Shown: positions 15,188 through 24,499, numbered from the stretch's first letter. The stretch is DNA of 64,000 nt from Alphaproteobacteria bacterium (GCA_018821435.1 JAHJME010000019.1:1-64000); one strand, 5' to 3'. Notes: generated from the letters alone by a model not told the origin. A program made the numbers and translations.

Positions 15188-17473
15188 ATGACGGATCGGT
15201 TGGCGGCGGCGCAAACGGCGTTGAACGCGGGACGCAGAGACGAGGCGATCGAGCACCTGATCGCGGCCGTGACCGAAAATCCCGTCCGGCCTGGCCCCGT
15301 GTATCGGAACCTCGCCGCCCAGCTCTATGCCGCCGGCCGCTTCGCCGAAGGCGAGGCCTTCGCCGGGCTCGGGCTGAAGCAACAGCCCCGCGACTACGAC
15401 CTGCTCAACACGCGCGGCGTGCTGCTGCGCAAGCTCAAGCGCCAGGCCGACGCTGTTCCGGTCCTGGAACAGGCGGTGAAGCTGCAGCCCAAGAGCCTGC
15501 CCGCGCAGCAGAACCTGGGCAACGTCCTGCTGGACCTCGGCAACGGCGCGCGCGCCGAGGCGATCTTCAGCAAGCTGGTGCGCCTGACGCCGCGCAACGC
15601 CGAGTTCCAGCGCCAGCTGGGGCGCTCGCTGCTGAAACAGGGCCGCGTGGAGCCGGCGCTCATGCGGTTCCGCCAGGCCGTCAGCCTGCAGCGCGACCAC
15701 ATCGACGCCTGGCTGGATATCGCCGGCACGCTGGCCGAGGAGTTCCGTGGCGCCGAGGCGGAAGAGGCGCTGGACAAGGCGATCGCCGCCAATCCGGGAA
15801 ATGCGCGCCTGCTCGAAGCCAAGTCGATGACCCTGCGACGCCTGGGCTCGCCTGAGCGGGCGGACGCCTTCCTGCAATCGCTGCTGGCGTCCAACCCCGA
15901 CGCGGCGTGGCTGCACCATCAACTCAGCGCCAGCCTGGCCGACCGCGACCGCGACCTGGCCAACCAGCACCTGGAGACGGCGGTCAGGCTGGATCCGCAG
16001 CGGCTGGAATACGCCACGGCCCTGATCGAGGGCTACGAGCGCAACCGCAAGGGCGACGAAGGCGCGAACATCGAGAAGGCCTATCAGCTCGCCAAGCGCC
16101 TGCTGCCGCGCAAGATCGAGTTCAACGATGCGGCGAACAAGATCGTCTGGGAGACCTTCGGCCGGGTCTGCGATTTCGACCGCCAGGACCAGGTCGGCGA
16201 CTTCCGTTCGCTCGGGCGCGGGTGGGCCGCCAACAACCGCCACACCGCGCTGATGAAGCAGATGCCCAAGGTGCGCGACGACGAGGACCGACTGGAGCTG
16301 ATCGAACAGCACCGCATCTGGGGCCGTCAGGTCGAGGAGGCCGCCGCGCGCCGGCCGGTGAAGCGGGGCCCGCCCCGCCCCGCGGACGGCAAGATCCGGC
16401 TGGGCTTCATGTCGTCGGACCTGCGCCTGCACCCGGTGGGCTACTTCGCGCTGCCGCTGTTCGAGCACATCGATCACGAGCGCTTCGAGGTCTTCTGCTA
16501 TTCGTACTACACAGGCGGCGAAGCCGACGCGGTCCAGCGCTTCATCACCTCCAAGGTGTCGGGCTACCGCTGGTCGCCCACGATCACCGCGGGCGACGCG
16601 GCGCAGCAGATCGCCGACGACCAGCTGGACATCCTGATCGAACTGGGCGGCTCCACCCACATGAACAAGCCGGAGGTGCTGGCCTATCGCCCCGCCCGGC
16701 TGCAGGCCAGCTGGCTGGGGTATCCCCACTCCATCGGGCTGGACACGGTCGACTACTTCGTCTGCGACCCCTACATCGCCCCGACCGATCCGCGCATGCT
16801 GATCGAGGCGCCGCTGATGCTGCCCAATGCCTGGTACCCGCTCAGCCCGTCGTCGTTCCGGGACGAGCCCGCCGTCCAGGTGGAGGCCCCCATCGCGCGC
16901 AACGGCTATGCGACCTTCGGGACGGCCAACCAGCCCTACAAGTACACGCGCGAGAACCTGAAGGCCTGGGCCCGGATCATGGCGGGCTGCCCCGGCTCGC
17001 ACTTCCTGTTCATCCGTCCGGAAGGAAGCTCGTCGTCGTTCCGCGAGAACCTCCGGCAGGCCTTCGAGGCCGAAGGCGTCTCAGGTGAGCGGATCGAGTT
17101 CGAGGCCGTGCGCGGCGCGCACCTGCCCCACTACAACCGCATCGACATCAGCCTCGACACCTTCCCGCAGACCGGCGGGACCACGACGTGCGAGTCCATG
17201 TGGATGGGGGCGCCGTGCGTCAGTCTCAAGGGTCCCGCGCCCTACGAACGCCTCAGCTACTCGGTGCTCAGCAGCGTCGGCCTGACCGACCTCTGCGCCG
17301 ACACCGTCGACGGCTATGTCGAGGCGGCCGTCGGCCTGGGGAACGACCCGGCGCGGATCGCGGCGTTGCGGGCGACCCTGCGCACGCGCATGCGCGCCAG
17401 CCCGCTGGGCCAGGTCACCGATTGGGCGGCCGGGTTCTACGACGCGGTGGAGCGGGCGGTCCGCGGCGCCTAG
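15188..17473 (+). CDS. TPR protein with SPINDLY/OGT-type glycosyltransferase domain (GT41-like), copy 1
   Basis: The 761-aa protein has an N-terminal array of tetratricopeptide repeats (about residues 1-310, e.g. LLNTRGVLLRKLKRQADAVP) and a C-terminal GT41-like GT-B domain. The latter shows RLGFMSSDLRLHPVGYFALP (about 402), QASWLGYPHSIGLDTVDYFV and DISLDTFPQTGGTTTCESMW, as in O-GlcNAc transferases. Such enzymes glycosylate Ser/Thr of proteins in the cytoplasm. In Caulobacter, a TPR glycosyltransferase (FlmG) modifies flagellins; the target here is unknown. It shares its TAG stop with the convergent acyltransferase gene through a single CTAG. A related gene lies at 25572. Confidence 0.87.
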   Translation: MTDRLAAAQTALNAGRRDEAIEHLIAAVTENPVRPGPVYRNLAAQLYAAGRFAEGEAFAGLGLKQQPRDYDLLNTRGVLLRKLKRQADAVPVLEQAVKLQPKSLPAQQNLGNVLLDLGNGARAEAIFSKLVRLTPRNAEFQRQLGRSLLKQGRVEPALMRFRQAVSLQRDHIDAWLDIAGTLAEEFRGAEAEEALDKAIAANPGNARLLEAKSMTLRRLGSPERADAFLQSLLASNPDAAWLHHQLSASLADRDRDLANQHLETAVRLDPQRLEYATALIEGYERNRKGDEGANIEKAYQLAKRLLPRKIEFNDAANKIVWETFGRVCDFDRQDQVGDFRSLGRGWAANNRHTALMKQMPKVRDDEDRLELIEQHRIWGRQVEEAAARRPVKRGPPRPADGKIRLGFMSSDLRLHPVGYFALPLFEHIDHERFEVFCYSYYTGGEADAVQRFITSKVSGYRWSPTITAGDAAQQIADDQLDILIELGGSTHMNKPEVLAYRPARLQASWLGYPHSIGLDTVDYFVCDPYIAPTDPRMLIEAPLMLPNAWYPLSPSSFRDEPAVQVEAPIARNGYATFGTANQPYKYTRENLKAWARIMAGCPGSHFLFIRPEGSSSSFRENLRQAFEAEGVSGERIEFEAVRGAHLPHYNRIDISLDTFPQTGGTTTCESMWMGAPCVSLKGPAPYERLSYSVLSSVGLTDLCADTVDGYVEAAVGLGNDPARIAALRATLRTRMRASPLGQVTDWAAGFYDAVERAVRGA

Positions 17474-18066
17474 AGCGCGTGGGGCTGGGCGCGATTGCGC
17501 GCGATGAAGGCCGCCATGTCGCCGCTCAGCAGCAGGTCCAGGTTGTCCCGGATCCGCTCCTCCGGCCAATCCCACCAGGCGATGGCCAGGAGCTCGGCGA
17601 TCACCGCGTCGTCGAAGCGCATCTTGACCACGCGCGCCGGATTGCCCGCGACGACGGCGTAAGGCGGGACGTCCTTGGTCACGACCGCCATGGCGGCGAT
17701 CACCGCGCCGTGGCCGACGGAGACCCCGGACATGATCGTGCAGTGGCTGCCCATCCAGACGTCGCTGCCGATGACGACATCGCCCCGACCGACGGTGTGG
17801 TCACGCACCGGACTGGACTCCCGCCACGCCGCGAACGCGGTGAACGGATACATCGAGACCCACTCCGGCCGGTGATAGCCGCCCAGGAACAGCTGGACGT
17901 TGTCGGCGATAGAGCAGTAGTCGCCGATCCGACAGACGTAGTGGCCGGGCGAACCCCAGTAGCGCAGGATCGGAGGCCCATAGGTGTGGGGACCGACGAC
18001 GAGGCGTCCCGCGGCCACGTGAGGGGCCAGCGAATCCTTGGTGAAGGCGTTGGGTGACATGGCCAT
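17470..18066 (-). CDS. CatB/Vat-type hexapeptide O-acetyltransferase
   Basis: The 198-aa product is a left-handed beta-helix acyltransferase of the xenobiotic acetyltransferase type. Visible features are IGDYCSIADNVQLFLGGYHR, GDVVIGSDVWMGSHCTIMSG and VVAGNPARVVKMRF, followed by the family C-terminal helix (WWDWPEERI). It would transfer acetyl from acetyl-CoA to a hydroxyl. Its place downstream of the CDP-sugar operon makes a surface-sugar acceptor more likely than an antibiotic. Two starts six bases apart (MAMSP) are possible. It may be the last gene of the operon that begins with rfbF. Confidence 0.85.
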   Translation of the reverse strand: MAMSPNAFTKDSLAPHVAAGRLVVGPHTYGPPILRYWGSPGHYVCRIGDYCSIADNVQLFLGGYHRPEWVSMYPFTAFAAWRESSPVRDHTVGRGDVVIGSDVWMGSHCTIMSGVSVGHGAVIAAMAVVTKDVPPYAVVAGNPARVVKMRFDDAVIAELLAIAWWDWPEERIRDNLDLLLSGDMAAFIARNRAQPHAL

Positions 18067-18087
18067 GATGGTATCTTCGCCCCCGGA

Positions 18088-19038
18088 TCAGTCCATTACG
18101 CCGCGCTTATGCAGGGCGGCATACCAGGCGACGTAACCGTCCCAGAAGGCCTCCTCGTCCCAGCCCGCGCCCCAGGCCGGCTGGTCGTTCACCCGGACCA
18201 GCGGCTCGTCCAGAACCGTCTGGTCGGCCAGCTCGAGCCGGCAGTCGCGGCCCAGGCGCCGGCTCGCCTCGGCGGCCACCCGCTGGGCGAACTCGCCCTG
18301 CGGCGCGATCCAGCCCGAGGGGCGGGCCACCGTGGTCCGGGCATCGTCGCCCAGGGCCTTGGCGACATACTCTGCATACGCCTTCGCCAACCGTGGGGCC
18401 GCCAGGTGGTCGCGGACGTAGCGGGGGGTGCGCACCTCCGGGACACCGCCCGCGAACCAGGTCTTGAACAGGTGCCAGCCGAACCGCCGCTCTTCGAGCG
18501 CGCCATAGGGACTGGGGATGACGAAGCGGCCGAAGCTCAAGCCCGCGTCGCGGGTCCAGTAGTCGAACGTCTGGCTGGTCAGCGTCTTCGACAGGCCATA
18601 GGGCGTCACCGCGCCGGGCTCGTCGCCGCCGCCCTCGCCCGCCTCGAACACGCTGCCGGTCAGTACGACCAGCCTCGCGCCGGCCTCTCGCGCCACCCGC
18701 AGCAACGCCGGCGCGCCCGCCGTGTTGCGGGCCAGTGCGTCCACGGCGTCGAAGCCCGGCTCGCGATAGCCGGTGATGTGGGCCGCGTGGTGGGCCAGCA
18801 CGTCGAGCCCGCCGGACGCCCGGATATCCGCCAGCAGGGTCTCCGACCCGAAGGCGCGCCCGAAGCTCACCTGGGCGCACTGCTCCAGCCGGACGACGCG
18901 GTCCAGCCGGACGCCGTCGTAGTCGCTCCGCGCGCGCAGCAACGGCGCGATCACCCGAAACCCCGCCTCCGCCAGCGCCTCGGCGATCCAGACGCCGGTG
19001 AACGAGCTTGCGCCGGTGAGCAGGACGGTCCCGGCCAT
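18088..19038 (-). CDS. NAD(P)-dependent epimerase/reductase of the extended SDR family
   Basis: The 316-aa protein begins LLTGASSFTGVWIAEALAEA, a Rossmann dinucleotide motif of extended SDRs, and has the catalytic YxxxK in TPYGLSKTLT with an upstream VLTGSVFEAGEG strand. Being downstream of rfbF, rfbG, a C-methyltransferase and an rfbC-like epimerase, it is the best candidate for the final 4-keto reduction of a CDP-deoxysugar. Whether it is a reductase or an epimerase cannot be decided here. Only four bases separate it from the rfbC-like gene. Confidence 0.82.
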   Translation of the reverse strand: MAGTVLLTGASSFTGVWIAEALAEAGFRVIAPLLRARSDYDGVRLDRVVRLEQCAQVSFGRAFGSETLLADIRASGGLDVLAHHAAHITGYREPGFDAVDALARNTAGAPALLRVAREAGARLVVLTGSVFEAGEGGGDEPGAVTPYGLSKTLTSQTFDYWTRDAGLSFGRFVIPSPYGALEERRFGWHLFKTWFAGGVPEVRTPRYVRDHLAAPRLAKAYAEYVAKALGDDARTTVARPSGWIAPQGEFAQRVAAEASRRLGRDCRLELADQTVLDEPLVRVNDQPAWGAGWDEEAFWDGYVAWYAALHKRGVMD

Positions 19039-19042
19039 CGCC

Positions 19043-19570
19043 CTAGCCGTGGTCCGGATAGGCCGCGTCGCGCGGTGACATCACCGCAGGCGTCGCCGGC
19101 CATTGGACGCCAAACGCCGGGTCGTCCCAGCGCACGCCGGCCTCATGCCCAGGCTGGAAGGCGGGGGCGATCTGATAGACCACGTCCGTATCGGGTTCGA
19201 GCGTCAGGAAGCCGTGGGCCACGCCCTCGGGAATGAACAGCGCCAACAGGTTCTCCGCCGACAACTCGGCCGCCGTCCATCGGCGGTAGGTGGGGCTGGC
19301 GGGGCGCAGGTCGACGGCCACGTCGAAGATCCGCCCGCGCGTCACCCGCACCAGCTTGGTCTCGGCATAGGGCGCCGGCTGATAGTGCATGCCGCGCAGG
19401 GTATGCAGATGCGGATTGCGCGAGACGCTGGTCTGGGCCGGTTCGAACGGAAGGCCGGCCGCCGCGAATTCCTTGGGACAGTGCAGACGAGCGAACGCGC
19501 CGCGTTCGTCGCGGCGTGTCTCGGCCTCGACGCGGACCACGCCCGCGATCTCCGTGGGCGTGAAGCGCAT
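19043..19570 (-). CDS. rfbC: dTDP-4-dehydrorhamnose 3,5-epimerase family protein (RfbC-like)
   Basis: The 175-aa cupin has the RmlC pattern: RRDERGAFARLHCPKEF, QTSVSRNPHLHTLRGMHYQP with the catalytic His in the RGMHYQ block, KLVRVTRGRIFDVAVDLR and FIPEGVAHGFLTLEPDTDV. It epimerises a 4-keto-6-deoxysugar at C3 and/or C5. Its operon partners indicate a CDP-linked rather than dTDP-linked substrate. The start at 19570 overlaps the upstream methyltransferase stop by ATGA; a 33-codon extension is only an overlapping open stretch. Confidence 0.88.
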   Translation of the reverse strand: MRFTPTEIAGVVRVEAETRRDERGAFARLHCPKEFAAAGLPFEPAQTSVSRNPHLHTLRGMHYQPAPYAETKLVRVTRGRIFDVAVDLRPASPTYRRWTAAELSAENLLALFIPEGVAHGFLTLEPDTDVVYQIAPAFQPGHEAGVRWDDPAFGVQWPATPAVMSPRDAAYPDHG

Positions 19571-20802
19571 CAGTCGAGAATCCGGGTGACGGGCGAGGCG
19601 ATGACGAACCGGCCGCCCCACTCCGAGATGAAGGCCAGTTGTTTGGTGATCTCGTCCTTCAGGTTCCACGGCAGAATCAGCACGAAATCGGGTCGCAGCA
19701 TCCGTACGGCCTCGGGGCTCTTCACCGGCACATGGCTGCCGGGCAGGTAGCGACCCTGCTTGGCCGGATTGGCGTCGTAGGCCTCCAGGATATCGTCCCG
19801 GGTCACGCCGCAGTAGTTCAGGAACGTGTTGCCCTTGGCCGCCGCGCCATAGGCCGCGACGCCCAGGCTATCGTCCTCGGCGTTCTGCAGGAACCGCAGG
19901 AAGCTGGCGCGCACCTGTTCCACCCGCGCTGTGAAGCCGTCGTAGGTCTCGGGCCTGTCGAGCCCGGCGGCAGCCTCCGCGTCGCGGACCGCGCGCAGGC
20001 CGTCGGTGTCCTGGTGACCGGCCGCTTTGTGGCAGCAGAACAGCCGGAGCGAGCCGCCATGGGTCGGGAGCTGTTCGACGTCGAACACCCGCAGACCGTG
20101 GGCGGCCAGCACCTGCTCCACCGCCAGCAGCGACAGGTAGGAATAGTGCTCGTGATAGATCGTATCGAACTGCACCAGCTCGATCAGGTTCAGCAGGTGC
20201 GGGAACTCGAAGGTCAGCACGCCTTCCGGCTTCAGCACGTGCGGGAAGCCCCCGACGAAGGCGTTCAGGTCCGGCACGTGGGCCAGGACGTTGTTGGCCG
20301 CCATCAGGTCGGCGCGGTCGCCGCGCGCCGCCAGCGCCTGGCCGGTCTCGGCGTTGAAGAACACCACGTCGGTGCGCACGCCGATGGCGCGGGCGGCCTC
20401 GGCGGTGTTGGCCGTCGGCTCGACCCCCAGGACCGGGACGCCGTTCGCGAGGAAGTGCTTCAGCAGATAGCCGTCGTTGCTGGCGACCTCGACCACCAGC
20501 GAATCCGGGCCCAGGCCAAACCGTGCCGTCATCGCCTCGGCGTAGCGGCGCGCGTGCTCCACCCAGCCCGGCGAGAACGATGAGAAGTAGGCATAGCCTT
20601 CGTCGAAGATCGCCTCGGCCGGCACGTCGTGATCGGCCTGCACCAGGAAGCAGGCGTCGCAGACCTTGGTGTGCAGCGGGAAGACGGGCTCGTTCCCCGC
20701 CGCCAGTTGCTCCGGCGTCAGGTAGCTGTTGGCCAACGGCTGAAGGCCGAGATCCAGGAAAGTGCGGGTGACCGGGGCGCGGCAGAAACGGCAGAGACTC
20801 AT
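19570..20802 (-). CDS. NDP-hexose C-methyltransferase-like SAM enzyme
   Basis: The 410-aa protein has the three-part layout of TylCIII/NovU-type sugar C-methyltransferases. An N-terminal zinc-binding region has two C-x2-C pairs (LCRFCRAP and CDACFLVQ), a central SAM domain carries VVEVASNDGYLLKHF, and the C-terminal Rossmann-like domain has VAAYGAAAKGNTFLNYCGV. These enzymes add a methyl to C3 of a 4-keto-deoxysugar. It lies directly after rfbG, which makes CDP-4-keto-6-deoxyglucose, with ATGA overlaps on both sides. The product is probably a C-branched 6-deoxyhexose. Confidence 0.87.
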   Translation of the reverse strand: MSLCRFCRAPVTRTFLDLGLQPLANSYLTPEQLAAGNEPVFPLHTKVCDACFLVQADHDVPAEAIFDEGYAYFSSFSPGWVEHARRYAEAMTARFGLGPDSLVVEVASNDGYLLKHFLANGVPVLGVEPTANTAEAARAIGVRTDVVFFNAETGQALAARGDRADLMAANNVLAHVPDLNAFVGGFPHVLKPEGVLTFEFPHLLNLIELVQFDTIYHEHYSYLSLLAVEQVLAAHGLRVFDVEQLPTHGGSLRLFCCHKAAGHQDTDGLRAVRDAEAAAGLDRPETYDGFTARVEQVRASFLRFLQNAEDDSLGVAAYGAAAKGNTFLNYCGVTRDDILEAYDANPAKQGRYLPGSHVPVKSPEAVRMLRPDFVLILPWNLKDEITKQLAFISEWGGRFVIASPVTRILD

Positions 20803-21845
20803 GGCCGGCTTTCGTAGCCCTCGATCTGTTCCAGACACAAGGCGAGCGCGTCCTCGCCCATCGCCTGGCGGCGATACCAGTCCATGGTCAGGGCCACGGC
20901 TTCCGGCGCGTCCAGGCGGCTTTCGAAGCCCAACACCTTGCGGGCAAGGCTGGCGTCGATGGCCAGGCTCTTGGCTTCCAGCGAGGTCGGGTCCGGCTCA
21001 TGGCGCCACGCCTGGCCGCCCAGCGCCGCGACGCCCAGGGTCGCCAACTCCCCCACGCTGACCTCTGCGCCACCGGGCTTCGGCCCGAAATTCAGCGCGC
21101 GCGGGGTCGCCGGATCGGTGGCCAGCGCTTCGATGTGGCGGAAGTAGCCGGCCAGACAGTCCAGCACGTGCTGCCAGGGCCGGGTCGCCTCGGGATGGCG
21201 CAGCACGACCGGCTCGCCGCCCCGTGCCGCGCGCACGATGTCGGCCACCAGCCGGTCGCGGGAAAAGTCACCGCCCCCGATGACGTTGCCCCCCCGCGCC
21301 GTGCCCATCGGAACAGCCTGGAAATAGCTCTTGGCGAAGCTCTGGACGATGATCTCGGTCGCCGCCTTGGACGCCGAATAGGGATCCTTGCCGCCCAGGT
21401 TGTCGCCCTCGACGAACGCGCGGCCCGTCTCGTTGTTGGCGTAGACTTTGTCCGAGGTGATCGCGAGCACGGCCTTCAACGCGCCCTGGCTGCGCAGGGC
21501 CTGCAGCAGGTGCGCCGTGCCCATGATGTTGGTCTCGAACGTGCCGATCGGATCCTCGACGGAAGTCCGCACGATCGGCTGCGCCGCCATGTGCAGCACC
21601 AGATCGAAGGCGTGCCCGCCCACCGCCGACGCCACGGCGTCCGGGTTGCGCAGGTCGACGAAGCGCGACGTGATCCGGCGCTCCACGCCGGCCAGGGCGA
21701 ACAGCGCCGGCGCCTGGTCGGGGGGCAGGGCGATCCCGGTGACCTGGGCGCCCATCCGGCCGAGCCAGATCGCGGCCCAGGAGCCCTTGAACCCCGTGTG
21801 GCCGGTCAGCAGGACCCGCTTGCCCGCCCAGAAGGCCGCATTCAC
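20799..21845 (-). CDS. rfbG: CDP-glucose 4,6-dehydratase
   Basis: The 348-aa extended SDR starts with a GTG overlapping the rfbF stop. It has VLLTGHTGFKGSWAAIWLGR, the fingerprint of RfbG, plus LRNPDAVASAV, LVLHMAAQPIVRTSVEDPIG, VLAITSDKVYAN, DPYSASKAATE (catalytic YxxxK) and RGGNVIGGGDFS. It converts CDP-glucose to CDP-4-keto-6-deoxyglucose. With rfbF it gives the first two steps of a CDP-deoxysugar route. Confidence 0.93.
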   Translation of the reverse strand: MNAAFWAGKRVLLTGHTGFKGSWAAIWLGRMGAQVTGIALPPDQAPALFALAGVERRITSRFVDLRNPDAVASAVGGHAFDLVLHMAAQPIVRTSVEDPIGTFETNIMGTAHLLQALRSQGALKAVLAITSDKVYANNETGRAFVEGDNLGGKDPYSASKAATEIIVQSFAKSYFQAVPMGTARGGNVIGGGDFSRDRLVADIVRAARGGEPVVLRHPEATRPWQHVLDCLAGYFRHIEALATDPATPRALNFGPKPGGAEVSVGELATLGVAALGGQAWRHEPDPTSLEAKSLAIDASLARKVLGFESRLDAPEAVALTMDWYRRQAMGEDALALCLEQIEGYESRP

Positions 21846-22609
21846 CGCCGCCACGGCGCCTCGCCGGAGGCCCACAGCGCCTCGAGCTGGTTCTTGTCGC
21901 GCAGGGTGTCCATGGCGGCCCAGAAGCCGTCGTGGCGATAGGCCATCAGCTGGCCGTCGGCGGCCAGACCTTCCAGCGGCTGCTGCTCCCAGACCGTGGC
22001 GTCGTCGCCGATCCGCTCGACGACCTTCGGGTCCAGCACGAAGAAGCCGCCGTTGATCAGGCCGTTGTCACCCGGCGGCTTCTCGATGAAGCGATCCACC
22101 CGGCCGTCATTGATCTCCAGCGCGCCGTAGCGGCCGGGGGGCGCCACCGCCGTGATCGTGGCGTCCTTGCCATGCGCCTTGTGGAAGTCGGCCAGCGCCC
22201 GCAGGTCGACGTCCGAGACGCCGTCGCCGTAGGTCAGGAAGAAGGGTTCGCCCGGCGTGAGGTAAGGCGCCACGCGCTTCAGCCGCCCGCCGGTCATGGT
22301 CGCCTCGCCGGTGTCGACCAGGGTGACGCGCCAGGGCTCGTGGTTGGTGGCGTGGTATTCCAGCGACCCGCTGGCCAGGTCCACGGTCAGATCCGCGTTA
22401 TGGAGCACGTAGTTGGCGAAGTACTCCTTCACCACATAGCCCTTGTAGCCGAGGCAGACGATGAACTCGTTGAAGCCGTAGTGCGAGTACAGCTTCATGA
22501 TGTGCCAGAGGATCGGCCGGCCGCCGATCTCGATCATCGGCTTGGGCTTCAGATGGCTCTCTTCCGAGATGCGCGTGCCCAGGCCGCCCGCCAGGATTAC
22601 CGTCTTCAT
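21842..22609 (-). CDS. rfbF: Glucose-1-phosphate cytidylyltransferase
   Basis: The 255-aa nucleotidyltransferase opens MKTVILAGGLGTRISEESHL, then KPKPMIEIGGRPILWHIMKL, both diagnostic of RfbF. It also shows TYGDGVSDVDLRALADFH and NGGFFVLDPKV. It makes CDP-glucose from glucose-1-phosphate and CTP. It is the first gene of the CDP-sugar operon (rfbF, rfbG, C-methyltransferase, rfbC-like, SDR, possibly the acetyltransferase). It is divergent from the sulfotransferase gene. Confidence 0.95.
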   Translation of the reverse strand: MKTVILAGGLGTRISEESHLKPKPMIEIGGRPILWHIMKLYSHYGFNEFIVCLGYKGYVVKEYFANYVLHNADLTVDLASGSLEYHATNHEPWRVTLVDTGEATMTGGRLKRVAPYLTPGEPFFLTYGDGVSDVDLRALADFHKAHGKDATITAVAPPGRYGALEINDGRVDRFIEKPPGDNGLINGGFFVLDPKVVERIGDDATVWEQQPLEGLAADGQLMAYRHDGFWAAMDTLRDKNQLEALWASGEAPWRR

Positions 22610-22704
22610 GCCTTGCCTTCTTGCACGGCGCCGCCGCGTCGACGGCCGTCTTAGCGGGTAAGTCGGCGATCCAGAAGCCTTGCGCGCGGACCCGCGTCGC
22701 GGGA

Positions 22705-23469
22705 ATGGAGGGCATGGCCGCGCCGCCCCCCTTCACGCCCCTCGTCAGCTTCGTGATCGCCGGCGTCCAGAAGGGCGGCACCACCGCGCTGTTCGATTAC
22801 CTGGCCGACTATCCCGACATCGCCTTGCCCGACGCCAAGGAGCTGCATTTCTTCGACGATGAGTCCCGGAACTGGAGCCGGCCCGACTACGCCGACTATC
22901 ACGCGCGGTTCGCCGACCCCGCCGGCCGGCCGTGCGGCGAGGCCACGCCGATCTACGCCTATTGGCCGAACAGCCTGGAGCGCATCGCCGCGTACAACCC
23001 GGCCATGAAGCTGGTGATGGTCCTGCGCGATCCGGTCCAGCGCGCCTGGTCGCACTGGCGCATGGAGTACGCCCGTGGCGTCGAGACCCACCCCTTCGCC
23101 TGGTGCATCCGCCAAGGCCGCCAGCGGCTGTTCGACGCCGACCCCTGGGGCGTTCACCGCGAGCTCTCCTATGTGGAGCGTGGCTTCTATGGCGAACAGA
23201 TGGAACGGCTTTACGGCCTGTTCCCCCGCGCCCAGGTCCTGGTCCTGACCTCGGACGCCCTGCGCGCCGATCCCGGGCCGGCGTTGGCCCAGGTGCGCGC
23301 CCTGCTCGGTCTTCCGCCGGCCGCCGCGCCGCTGGGCCGTGATGTCCATGTCGGCCGGGAGATGGCCTATCCGTCCGACCTGACCACGACCGATATCGAC
23401 CACCTGCGCCAGGTCTATGCCGCCGACGCCGACCGGCTAGCGGCCCTCACCGGCGTTCGCTTCGGCTAA
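22705..23469 (+). CDS. PAPS-dependent sulfotransferase domain protein
   Basis: The 254-aa product has the sulfotransferase 5'-phosphosulfate loop FVIAGVQKGGTTALFDYLAD near the N-terminus and the 3'-phosphate-binding strand VMVLRDPVQRAWSHWRMEY. A C-terminal LTTTDIDHLRQVY helix is like those of heparan-type sulfotransferases. It should sulfate a sugar hydroxyl from PAPS, suggesting sulfated surface glycan. The ATG at 22705 and one nine bases later are both possible starts. It is divergent from rfbF. Confidence 0.85.
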   Translation: MEGMAAPPPFTPLVSFVIAGVQKGGTTALFDYLADYPDIALPDAKELHFFDDESRNWSRPDYADYHARFADPAGRPCGEATPIYAYWPNSLERIAAYNPAMKLVMVLRDPVQRAWSHWRMEYARGVETHPFAWCIRQGRQRLFDADPWGVHRELSYVERGFYGEQMERLYGLFPRAQVLVLTSDALRADPGPALAQVRALLGLPPAAAPLGRDVHVGREMAYPSDLTTTDIDHLRQVYAADADRLAALTGVRFG

Positions 23470-23509
23470 GGCCACAGTTTCGTCCCGGCGCGTGAACCAG
23501 GATGCCCGC

Positions 23510-24499
23510 ATGAAGGTCCTCGCCCTCCCAGCCTTCGCCTTGGCCCTCGCCGCGGCGGCGCCCGCACCCAAGGCCCCCGCGGGTCCGACGCTGTCCTTCC
23601 CCCTCGCGTGCCAGCTCGGACGCACCTGCGCGATCCAGCACTACGTCGATCGCGATCCCGGCCCCGGAACCCGCGACTACCGCTGCGGACTACAGACCTA
23701 CGAGAAGCACAACGGTATCGACATCCGCCTGCTGGACATGGCGGCCCAGCGGCGCGGCGTGAATGTGCTGGCGGCCGCGGCGGGCACGGTGACGCGGCTC
23801 CGGGATGGCGAGCCCGACATCTCGATCCGTGCGCCGGGCGCCCCGCCGGTGGCCGGCCGGGAGTGCGGCAACGCGGTGGTGATCGACCACGGCGCGGGCT
23901 GGGAGACCCAGTACTGCCATCTGGCGCGCGGCAGCCTGAAGGTGAAGCAGGGGGACAAGGTCGCCGTCGGCGCGCCGATCGCCCACGTCGGCCTGTCGGG
24001 CGCAACCGAATTCCCGCACCTGCACATGACCGTTCGCCACGCCGGCCAGATCGTCGATCCGTTCGCGCCCGACATGCGCAACCCGACCGCCTGCGCGGCC
24101 CAGGCCGGACTGTGGACCGCCCAGGCGAAGGCGCAGATGACCTACCGGCCTGGCGTGCTGCTGAACGCGGGCTTCACCGACGCCCAGATCACCATGAACG
24201 ATGTCGAGGACGGCCGCCTGCGCGCGCCCACGTCGGCCTCACCGATCCTGATCGCCTATGGGCGCGCCATCGCACTGCTACCGGGCGATTCGGTCGAGAT
24301 GGACCTCCGGGGTCCGGACGGCGTCAGCCTGGCGCATAACCGCGCCGCGCCGCTCCAGCGCTGGCGGGCCCAGGACCTGAGCTATATGGGCAAGCGCCGC
24401 CCCGCCACGGGATGGCCGCCCGGGATCTATGTGGCCGACTACAAGGTCTGGCGCGCCGGCCGGGTGGTGATCAGCCATCGGATGCAAATCCGCCTCTAG
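23510..24499 (+). CDS. Exported M23-family peptidase (LytM-like)
   Basis: The 329-aa protein has a short signal peptide (MKVLALPAFALALAAAAPAP) with aggat just upstream of the chosen ATG. The M23 domain at about 55-185 holds the zinc ligands in HNGIDIRLLD and HLHMTVRH, with GNAVVIDHGAGWETQYCHLA between, the usual H-x3-D and HxH arrangement. It probably cleaves peptidoglycan cross-bridges in the periplasm or acts on another peptide. The C-terminal ~140 residues form an all-beta extra region I do not recognise. Confidence 0.85.
   Translation: MKVLALPAFALALAAAAPAPKAPAGPTLSFPLACQLGRTCAIQHYVDRDPGPGTRDYRCGLQTYEKHNGIDIRLLDMAAQRRGVNVLAAAAGTVTRLRDGEPDISIRAPGAPPVAGRECGNAVVIDHGAGWETQYCHLARGSLKVKQGDKVAVGAPIAHVGLSGATEFPHLHMTVRHAGQIVDPFAPDMRNPTACAAQAGLWTAQAKAQMTYRPGVLLNAGFTDAQITMNDVEDGRLRAPTSASPILIAYGRAIALLPGDSVEMDLRGPDGVSLAHNRAAPLQRWRAQDLSYMGKRRPATGWPPGIYVADYKVWRAGRVVISHRMQIRL

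Noticed and set aside
17470-18066. Chloramphenicol-type acetyltransferase as a drug resistance gene
   Set aside because: The fold matches, but the gene sits at the end of a sugar operon and no resistance or mobile context is present.
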